From assembly GCA_016931015.1 (NCBI GenBank), contig JAFGFP010000055.1:1-17937 (forward strand): a DNA stretch of 17,937 nucleotides, in the 5' to 3' direction. The notes below the pieces were generated by a model that saw only the letters and a list, made by a program, of their open reading frames with translations, was not told the origin of the DNA and ran no database searches. Shown here one piece after another: positions 13,668 to 17,937 of this stretch (its first letter is position 1; every line of letters starts with the position of its first letter). The DNA is from Dehalococcoidales bacterium (GTDB lineage Bacteria; Chloroflexota; Dehalococcoidia; Dehalococcoidales; UBA5760). Position numbers and translations under genes: made by a program.

Positions 13668-13904
13668 CTATAACTGCCGCCTTGTTCGAGCGACCAGATT
13701 ATTAACGCTCTCATTAGAGATGGCTTCCAACCGAGAGGTAAATCGAAACGGGGAAGCCATCAGGTTTTTATAAAGGAACTGGCCGAGGGAGGCAAACGGA
13801 TAGTCCCCGTGCCAATCGGGAAAAGAGAGGTGCCCCGGGGCACGCTGGTCTCTATACTCAGGCTCGCCGAGATTACCCAGGAACGCTTTGTAGCCCTTCT
13901 CTGA
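13664..13904 (+). pseudogene. hicA: HicA-family mRNA interferase with an apparent +1 frameshift at codon 3-4
   Basis: HicA is a small double-stranded-RNA-binding-fold toxin that cleaves mRNA. The ATG at 13664, overlapping the hicB stop, reads only 13 codons to TAA. In the +1 frame, from CTG at 13674 to TGA at 13902, 76 residues read as a complete HicA: LPPCSSDQIINALIRDGF, then PRGKSKRGSHQVF with the catalytic His at residue 29, and RIVPVPIGKREVPRGTL, VSILRLAEITQERF at the end. Removing a single base in the ATAA stretch (13670-13673) would join ATG-ACT-ATA to the HicA frame. Options are a silenced toxin, an assembly error, or a rare CTG start. The rest of the gene is intact. Confidence 0.8.
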
Positions 13905-13917
13905 AAACCACGAAACG

Positions 13918-14709
13918 CTACTTCTTTACCTTGACGTGGAGATAGAGGTCACCGGCCCTCTCACCCTTGACCCGCCCCATCTTTTTCAGCCTGATTTTGG
14001 TTCCGGCTTTCACCCCGGCCGGTATCTTAACCATGAGCTTTGTCTTTTTCAGGCCCCGCCGGTAGCTAATCGCTATCTCGCCCCCGGAGAGCGCCTCGGT
14101 CCGAGAAACCTCAAGCCCGAGGTGCTTATCCAGCTTCTTATCAGCCTCCTTCTCAACCTTCGGCTCCTCGAACTTTAGACCGAAAACCCTCGTTAGCAAG
14201 AACTTCCCCAGCCCGGCCGCCGCCTTGGATAAGGCCCTCTCCACCCGCCCCGGCCGGTAGGCAGCGACGCCGGTCGGGCCGTAGGCCCTCTGATAAGGGC
14301 CGGCGGCCCCGTTAAAGGAATAGTAGTTAAAGCCCTTACCACCGAAAAAGACCCGGCTGACGAAGTCCCGGTCGAAGCGGAGCCCGGCCTGAGCGAACAT
14401 CCGTTGCATCTCGCTAAACCCCGCCTCGCCGGAGAACATGCCCCGGAAGATATCCTGCTGCGAGTAGCCAAAGCCCTGAGAGCCGCCGGCGGGCCGTCCC
14501 CGGCGGGCGGCATCGTACTGGCGCCTCTTTTCTTTATTACCGAGCACGCAGTAGGCCTCGTTTATCTTCTTAAACTTTGCCTCGGCCTCCTTCTCCCTAC
14601 CGGGATTGGTATCCGGGTGGTACTTGAAGGCCAGCCGGCGGTAGGCGCTCTTTATCTCGGCATCGCGGGCGTTTTCCGGGACGCCCAAAATCTGATAGTA
14701 GTCTTTCAC
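13918..14709 (-). CDS. DnaJ-family co-chaperone without zinc finger (CbpA-like)
   Basis: A 263-residue J-domain protein that would stimulate DnaK ATPase. The J domain covers about residues 3-68, with the essential His31-Pro32-Asp33 (KYHPDTNP) and YRRLAFKYH helix II. A Gly/Phe/Tyr-rich linker follows (GSQGFGYSQQ, then GFNYYSFNGAAGPYQ). No CxxCxGxG zinc-finger repeats are present. The C-terminus has one DnaJ C-terminal beta domain (ISYRRGLKKTKLMVKIPAGV, AGTKIRLKKMG, GDLYLHVKV). It is shorter than canonical CbpA, which has two such domains. The start is GTG with GGGGGCG upstream. It converges with hicA, leaving 13 bases between the stop codons. Confidence 0.9.
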   Translation of the reverse strand: MKDYYQILGVPENARDAEIKSAYRRLAFKYHPDTNPGREKEAEAKFKKINEAYCVLGNKEKRRQYDAARRGRPAGGSQGFGYSQQDIFRGMFSGEAGFSEMQRMFAQAGLRFDRDFVSRVFFGGKGFNYYSFNGAAGPYQRAYGPTGVAAYRPGRVERALSKAAAGLGKFLLTRVFGLKFEEPKVEKEADKKLDKHLGLEVSRTEALSGGEIAISYRRGLKKTKLMVKIPAGVKAGTKIRLKKMGRVKGERAGDLYLHVKVKK

Positions 14710-14893
14710 TTCGCCCCCTGTTTCGCGCTCGGTATCTCACCGTGATATAATCGTTATCTAGAATAGACTATTAACCGCTTCCAGCGGCTCTCCGACAGCG
14801 GCTAACCACTTATTATAGCAAGCGAGCCCGGTATCACCAACTCGGCGCCCAAACCCGCCTCGCCGCGTCCGGGATAAGCGCTAAGGGTTGAAA

Positions 14894-16132
14894 TTGAAGA
14901 TAAAGCCTGTTCTCGTTCTGAGCGTGATTCTGCTGGGGCTGGGGCTAGGCGGCAGCGGGTGTAGTAAGACCCCCGACCTCTACCAGCAACTGGAGGCGAT
15001 AGCCAGCCCCCACCGCTTCAGCCTGGCAGCCTGGGAAGTAAGAACCATCCCCCACGAGCTAGGCCAGCTCGCCTCCGGCTGGCGCCGCCGTACGGCGGAC
15101 GAGGTTAAGACGGTCACCGACCACTTCGACACGATTGGGAGAATAAGAGTTCTAAAATCTCAGATTCAGGCGATAGAATACGGCCATCTACCGTACGACT
15201 CAGCACAACTCGAGGCTGAGCTGGAGACACTACGGGAAGAGACCCTGGCCTCGCAGGACGAAGTGGAGAGGATATTGGAAAAGCAGATAAAGACGGTACT
15301 CGCCGAGCAGGATATCTTTAATCCTTGGGATATCTACCGCGTAAGGCCCAGGGTTAACTTCCCGCCGCTTAACTTCAAGCTCGAGCCGCTGCCCAAGCTG
15401 CTCGTAATTTCGCCCCGGGAGCGCATTGAGAGCCTGAAGGAGTTTATCCTCACCCCGGACATCACCTCCGAAGAGATAGCCGCCGTGGAAGCGGCCGCCG
15501 ACGAGCTCGGGGTATCCTCGCTGGTGGTCGAACTGGGCGGCCTGGGGGCAACCTACCCCAGCCTGGTAACCAATGAGGCCAGCCTGAGCTTCACCATCGA
15601 TGCCGCCGCCGAGGAGTGGCTGCACCAGTACCTCTTCCCCAGGCCGCTGGGGTTCTTATACACTTTAGACTTGACCGGCATCTCCCCCAACTACGAGATT
15701 GCCACCATCAACGAGACCGTGGCCAGCATGGCCAGCAAGGAAATCGGCGCCCTCGTCTACGAGAAATACTACGCCCCCGAAGCCAGCACCGGCGAATCGA
15801 GCCAGGAAGACGGCGCGGGCTTTGACTTTAACCGGGAGATGCGGGACATCAGAAGAAGGGTGGATGAATACCTGACCTGCGGCGAGGTCGAGCTGGCCGA
15901 GGAGTTCATGGAGGAAAGTCGGCAATATCTCGCCGATAACGGCTACTATCTCAGGAAGCTGAACCAGGCCTATTTCGCCTTCCACGGCGCCTACGCCGAC
16001 AGCCCCACCTCGGTCAGCCCCATCGGGGTCGAGCTTGCCCAACTGCGGAAGCAGAGCCCTTCGCTGAAGGAATTCCTCAACCAGACCACCGCCATAACCA
16101 GCCGTCAGCACCTTCAGGAGATGCTCAAGTGA
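14894..16132 (+). CDS. Putative exported lipoprotein with degenerate metallopeptidase-like motif
   Basis: About 412 residues, starting at TTG 14894, which lies six bases after AAGGG; a TTG at 14888 is the alternative but abuts it. A hydrophobic signal (PVLVLSVILLGLGLGG) ends in GSGC, a lipobox-like Cys at residue 23, although -3 is not the usual Leu. The body is helical. Residues 240-244 read EEWLH within AAAEEWLHQYLFPRPLG, and about 30 residues later comes INETVASMASKEIG. This layout recalls HExxH plus a downstream NExxA helix of gluzincin peptidases, but the first His is Glu. The C-terminal part (AYFAFHGAYADSP) is unusually well patterned. I do not recognise a named family, so enzymatic activity is uncertain. 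Confidence 0.75.
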   Translation: MKIKPVLVLSVILLGLGLGGSGCSKTPDLYQQLEAIASPHRFSLAAWEVRTIPHELGQLASGWRRRTADEVKTVTDHFDTIGRIRVLKSQIQAIEYGHLPYDSAQLEAELETLREETLASQDEVERILEKQIKTVLAEQDIFNPWDIYRVRPRVNFPPLNFKLEPLPKLLVISPRERIESLKEFILTPDITSEEIAAVEAAADELGVSSLVVELGGLGATYPSLVTNEASLSFTIDAAAEEWLHQYLFPRPLGFLYTLDLTGISPNYEIATINETVASMASKEIGALVYEKYYAPEASTGESSQEDGAGFDFNREMRDIRRRVDEYLTCGEVELAEEFMEESRQYLADNGYYLRKLNQAYFAFHGAYADSPTSVSPIGVELAQLRKQSPSLKEFLNQTTAITSRQHLQEMLK

Positions 16133-16139
16133 AAACCGG

Positions 16140-16145
16140 CTATAA
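16140..16145 (+). promoter_or_regulatory. Possible -10 element of the Smr-domain gene
   Basis: A perfect TATAAT lies in the 31-base gap between the lipoprotein stop and the Smr-domain ATG. No -35 is visible. The transcript start would fall about 10 bases before the ATG, making a near-leaderless mRNA. Confidence 0.35.
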
Positions 16146-16163
16146 TAGAAGCGGGATATAGTC

Positions 16164-16430
16164 ATGCCCAAGAAGAATCTGCCACCGTTAAGCGACGAAG
16201 TGCGCCTGCGCCAGCTTACCGTGGACGAGGCGCTGCTCAAGCTGGATAAATACTTAAACGACGCCTTCATGGCCGGCCTCTACCGGGTCAAGGTGATTCA
16301 CGGTAAGGGGACGGGCACCATACGCCAGGCGGCCAGAAGCTACCTCGCCCAACACCCCCTGGTAAAATCGTACCGGGCCGGCGGCTACGGGGAGGGGGGG
16401 AACGGGGTTACCATAGTAGAGCTGGCCTGA
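16164..16430 (+). CDS. Stand-alone Smr-domain protein
   Basis: An 88-residue protein that is essentially one Smr domain, the nuclease-like module at the C-terminus of MutS2. Recognisable are LRQLTVDEALLKLDKYLNDA (domain entry helix), the core VKVIHGKGTGTIRQAARSYL with the HGKGTG motif, and the closing GYGEGGNGVTIVEL. The canonical LDLRG entry motif is altered to VRLRQLTV, which may weaken nuclease activity. No MutS ATPase is encoded upstream; the preceding gene is the putative lipoprotein. Possible roles are nucleic-acid nicking in recombination control or ribosome rescue. The function is not determined by context. Confidence 0.9.
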   Translation: MPKKNLPPLSDEVRLRQLTVDEALLKLDKYLNDAFMAGLYRVKVIHGKGTGTIRQAARSYLAQHPLVKSYRAGGYGEGGNGVTIVELA

Positions 16431-16472
16431 AGCCCGAACCGGCCCAAGAAACAGACCGACCCCGGCCCCGGA

Positions 16473-16501
16473 TTGCAGGAGCAGGTGGTTTTAGCTATAA
16501 T
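16473..16501 (+). promoter_or_regulatory. Promoter of tRNA-His
   Basis: TTGCAG (16473-16478), a 17-base spacer and a perfect TATAAT (16496-16501). The predicted start lies about 8 bases before the tRNA 5' end. Confidence 0.6.
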
Positions 16502-16515
16502 AGTTATGCTTTCGC

Positions 16516-16592
16516 GGTGAGTGTAGCCGAGTGGTTAAGGCGCCAGGTTGTGGCCCTGGAGATCGAGGGTTCGAATCCCTCCACTCACCCCA
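16516..16592 (+). tRNA. tRNA-His (GTG anticodon)
   Basis: The acceptor GTGAGTG (16517-16523) pairs with CACTCAC (16582-16588). The extra G at 16516 (G-1) faces C73, the histidine identity pair. The anticodon stem CCAGG/CCTGG encloses loop TTGTGGC, giving anticodon GTG. The T arm is GAGGG-TTCGAAT-CCCTC. The 3' CCA (16590-16592) is encoded. Confidence 0.97.
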
Positions 16593-16628
16593 TTCCCTCC
16601 ACTCACCCCATTCCCTCTACTCAACCTC
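16575..16628 (+). repeat. 18-bp tandem repeat derived from the tRNA-His 3' end
   Basis: Copy 1 (16575-16592) is the tRNA 3' end itself, ATCCCTCCACTCACCCCA. Copy 2 (16593-16610) differs at one base. Copy 3 (16611-16628) is diverged at four of 18 positions from copy 2 and contains the stop and last codons of the convergent molybdopterin-binding gene. Confidence 0.85.
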
Positions 16629-17192
16629 AAGGCGGTCTACCCACTTCACCCAGTTGTAGCCAAGCTCGTCCTCAGCCACCAGACGCAGCGGATAGCCGTG
16701 CTCCAGGGGCAGCGTCTCCTCGTTAACGGTGTGGGCCAGGAAGATGCTGTCGTTTCCCGTAATTTCGTCAAGCGGCAGGGTAGCGGTGTAGGAATCGGCG
16801 TGAAAGACTACCCTGGTCGCCTCCGCCTTGAGACCGGCATCTTCGAGCAGCCGCCACACCGGCACCCCGGTCCACTCGGCGTTATCCTGAAAGACACCGG
16901 GGCAGATAAGCAGCACCACCTCGGTAACGGCCGGGTAGGCCAGGATGTCCTCATAGTTCAGTGATAAGGGGCTCTCCACCAGGCCGTCTATCTCAAGACG
17001 GTAGGCGGCGATGTCCACCGCCTCCGGCGGGGAGCCGGTGAGGTGCAGGTCTTCGGTAGCGGTTACCGCGCGCGGCGGGTTAGAGTACTTCTCTTCCCCG
17101 GCGCTATCAGCCACCGGCCGGCAGGACACCGCCAGGGCCAGGCCGAGCAGGGCCGCGATTACCCAGGGCCACCCGGGACGATAGTCTCTCAC
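16617..17192 (-). CDS. Small molybdopterin-binding (sulfite oxidase-family) lipoprotein
   Basis: A 191-residue protein with an N-terminal signal (WPWVIAALLGLALAVSC, lipobox-like Cys24) followed by the oxidoreductase molybdopterin-binding domain of the sulfite oxidase/YedY superfamily. Segments seen are IAAYRLEIDGLVESPLSLNY, the Mo-ligand region EVVLLICPGVFQDNAEWTGV with Cys97, VPVWRLLEDAGL, and the closing GYPLRLVAEDELGYNWVKWV. It lacks the C-terminal dimerisation domain of sulfite oxidase, so it is a minimal single-domain version, probably outside the membrane. Substrate unknown. The start is GTG with GGGGGGAGGTG upstream. Its upstream region is shared with the divergent Moco riboswitch. Confidence 0.88.
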   Translation of the reverse strand: MRDYRPGWPWVIAALLGLALAVSCRPVADSAGEEKYSNPPRAVTATEDLHLTGSPPEAVDIAAYRLEIDGLVESPLSLNYEDILAYPAVTEVVLLICPGVFQDNAEWTGVPVWRLLEDAGLKAEATRVVFHADSYTATLPLDEITGNDSIFLAHTVNEETLPLEHGYPLRLVAEDELGYNWVKWVDRLEVE

Positions 17193-17223
17193 GGTACAAC
17201 ACCTCCCCCCATACCCTCATCTA

Positions 17224-17247
17224 ATTATAATCACCACCCCTCGCCAC
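17224..17247 (-). promoter_or_regulatory. Putative promoter of the molybdopterin-binding lipoprotein
   Basis: On the minus strand a perfect TATAAT (17224-17229) lies about 32 bases before the GTG, with a weak TTGGTG about 18 bases further upstream. Confidence 0.45.
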
Positions 17248-17287
17248 CACCAAAAATTTTCGCAGTACCGGCCTGCCCGAAGCAGAC

Positions 17288-17317
17288 TTGACAGAATAAT
17301 CACCGCTATGTTATTTT
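17288..17317 (+). promoter_or_regulatory. Promoter for the Moco riboswitch leader
   Basis: TTGACA (17288-17293), an 18-base spacer and TATTTT (17312-17317) preceded by TGT form a promoter with a consensus -35 and an extended -10. The predicted start is near 17324, about 20 bases before the aptamer. Confidence 0.7.
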
Positions 17318-17342
17318 GTTGGCGGTCAAAAATAGAAGCATG

Positions 17343-17465
17343 GCTTTCCGAGCTAAGCATCCTAAACAAGAATGCAGGGGTGCTTAGACGGTGTCCCGGG
17401 AAACCGGGACCGAGGGTGCAGGTGGAAACGCCGGTGCCTCCCGTGTTTGGAAAGGAGAGTAGGCG
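17343..17465 (+). promoter_or_regulatory. Molybdenum cofactor (Moco) riboswitch aptamer
   Basis: Nested helices can be drawn: closing stem CTTTCC (17344-17349) with GGAAAG (17449-17454); CTAAGCATCC (17353-17362) with GGGTGCTTAG (17378-17387); GTCCCGG-GAAA-CCGGGAC (17393-17410), a perfect 7-bp stem with a GNRA loop; and GGTGCAGGTG/CGCCGGTGCC (17415-17438) with one A-G mismatch and a GAAA loop. The 3' core GCCTCCCGT plus TGGAAAGG (17436-17444, 17448-17455) matches, as I recall it, the conserved core of the Escherichia coli moaA Moco leader, as does GGTGCTT. Context agrees: a molybdenum hydroxylase-like gene downstream and a molybdopterin enzyme divergent. No covariance search was run. Confidence 0.82.
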
Positions 17466-17485
17466 AAGAAATGAAGTGTACCTGA

Positions 17486-17518
17486 GGCGTTCTTTCATGC
17501 GGAGAACGCCCTTTTGTT
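17486..17518 (+). terminator. Intrinsic terminator of the Moco riboswitch
   Basis: A perfect 8-bp stem GGCGTTCT (17486-17493) / AGAACGCC (17503-17510) with a 9-base loop is followed by CTTTTGTT. AACGCC inside the aptamer (17427-17432) is complementary to GGCGTT of the terminator's 5' arm, a possible antiterminator. This suggests ligand-bound aptamer frees the terminator and switches expression off. Confidence 0.75.
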
Positions 17519-17895
17519 AACCAGCCTCTGTGCAGCTTCCTCATGACACGTGATTAAAGGGCAGGGAGAGAACCGCCGCGCGTCTTCCTCGTAATCATGC
17601 TGAGGATCTGACGACCAAGCTAACTCTCTAATACCCCCAGTCCCTGTCTGTATTCCAAATCCCGGGTTCACGGTCACTTCTCCAGCCTATTTCAGAGGCC
17701 CACCCTACTCTTTATCGCCGGTAGCGCATCTATGTAAACCGTACCAAAGGTCTGTCTTTACTATCACAAGGAATAGAAGAATGGAAAGGAGGTGCCAGCC
17801 TGAGATAAAGATTTCCCGGGTGAAGTAATAGCACCCGGTCGCTTATTCAGCATTTTGGTCGGTGACCAACAAACTATTGAGAGAGGGCAAAACTT
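17519..17895 (+). other. 377-base untranslated stretch with two hairpins
   Basis: No convincing gene is seen here. Near its end are CCGGGTG/CACCCGG (17817-17837, 7-bp stem) and TTGGTC-GGT-GACCAA (17855-17869, 6-bp stem). A strong AAAGGAGGT at about 17785 has no standard start codon at the right distance. A 15-codon frame begins at ATG 17781, overlapping it, and ends TAA-TAG. Confidence 0.5.
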
Positions 17896-17937
17896 ATGCA
17901 GAAGGTAACCCTAACAATCAATGGTGTTAAACACGAA
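17896..17937 (+). CDS. Probable [2Fe-2S] small subunit of a molybdenum hydroxylase (partial)
   Basis: Only 14 codons are in the window: MQKVTLTINGVKHE. This is the characteristic first beta-hairpin of the ferredoxin-like small subunits of xanthine dehydrogenase, CO dehydrogenase (CoxS) and aldehyde oxidoreductase type enzymes, where I/V-TLTVNG is followed by a charged turn. GAGGG lies eight bases before the ATG. If right, the enzyme would need molybdenum cofactor, which fits control by the Moco riboswitch about 380 bases upstream. The fragment is too short to exclude another beta-grasp ferredoxin. Confidence 0.7.
   Translation, partial: MQKVTLTINGVKHE

Noticed and set aside
14743..14753. TGATATAAT on the plus strand as a promoter for the lipoprotein gene.
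   Set aside because: No -35 is visible and it lies about 140 bases from the start codon in an AT-rich divergent region. It is possible but not supported enough to list as a feature.
16575..16628. Short direct repeats as a CRISPR array.
   Set aside because: The repeats are contiguous without spacers and originate from the tRNA 3' end. No cas genes are present.
17411..17445. AGGTGGAAACGCCGG is slightly like a T-box antiterminator.
   Set aside because: It lacks the full T-box sequence and a specifier stem, and the bases form a GAAA-capped helix that fits the Moco aptamer.
17455..17470. GGAGAGTAGG resembles the start of a tetrahydrofolate riboswitch.
   Set aside because: The matching 3' half of that riboswitch is absent, and the segment is explained as the 3' flank of the Moco aptamer.
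17495..17677. Minus-strand 60-residue frame and neighbouring small frames at the right end.
   Set aside because: They cross the riboswitch terminator and show no motif, ribosome-binding site or plausible composition.

Overview
The window looks like chromosomal DNA from an anaerobe with a GC-rich genome, most likely an uncultured Chloroflexota lineage near Dehalococcoidia. This is inferred from gene content, not from a phylogenetic marker. The features pointing that way are rubredoxin and superoxide reductase rather than catalase, PerR, an archaeal-type peroxiredoxin, a methanogen-type thymidylate synthase, RtcB with archease, and molybdenum enzymes.

Region 1 (1-3360, minus strand) is an oxidative-stress block. 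A near-consensus promoter carrying a Fur/PerR-like operator drives perR, a flavin reductase, rubredoxin, a lone PAS protein, desulfoferrodoxin (superoxide reductase), a peroxiredoxin and a small winged-helix protein, with a terminator-like hairpin near 378-396. A ferritin-like gene with its own putative promoter runs off the left edge. Electrons could pass from the flavin reductase to rubredoxin and on to superoxide reductase, with peroxide then removed by the peroxiredoxin. Region 2 (3400-6093, minus) is a rubrerythrin-like gene followed by sufC and sufB. It has a second near-consensus promoter with an operator-like inverted repeat and would serve iron-sulfur repair.

Region 3 (6236-7384, plus) encodes a surface protein with four InlB-B-like repeats and a C-terminal membrane anchor. 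Its signal peptide is separated from the body by one in-frame TGA. Region 4 (7469-10972, minus) is the operon archease, rtcB, cysteine synthase, SagB-type oxidoreductase. Region 5 (11019-13228, plus) is a four-gene operon: three genes I do not recognise, then a methanogen-type thymidylate synthase.

Region 6 (13303-13904, plus) is a hicB-hicA toxin-antitoxin pair in which hicA carries an apparent frameshift near its start. A DnaJ-family gene converges on it (minus). Region 7 (14894-16592, plus) holds a putative lipoprotein, a stand-alone Smr-domain protein and tRNA-His, whose 3' end is tandemly repeated. Region 8 (16617-17937) has a small molybdopterin-binding lipoprotein (minus). Beyond it on the plus strand are a promoter, a molybdenum-cofactor (Moco) riboswitch with an intrinsic terminator, a long untranslated stretch, and the first 14 codons of what looks like the [2Fe-2S] subunit of a molybdenum hydroxylase. 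The riboswitch is the most informative non-coding element in the window.
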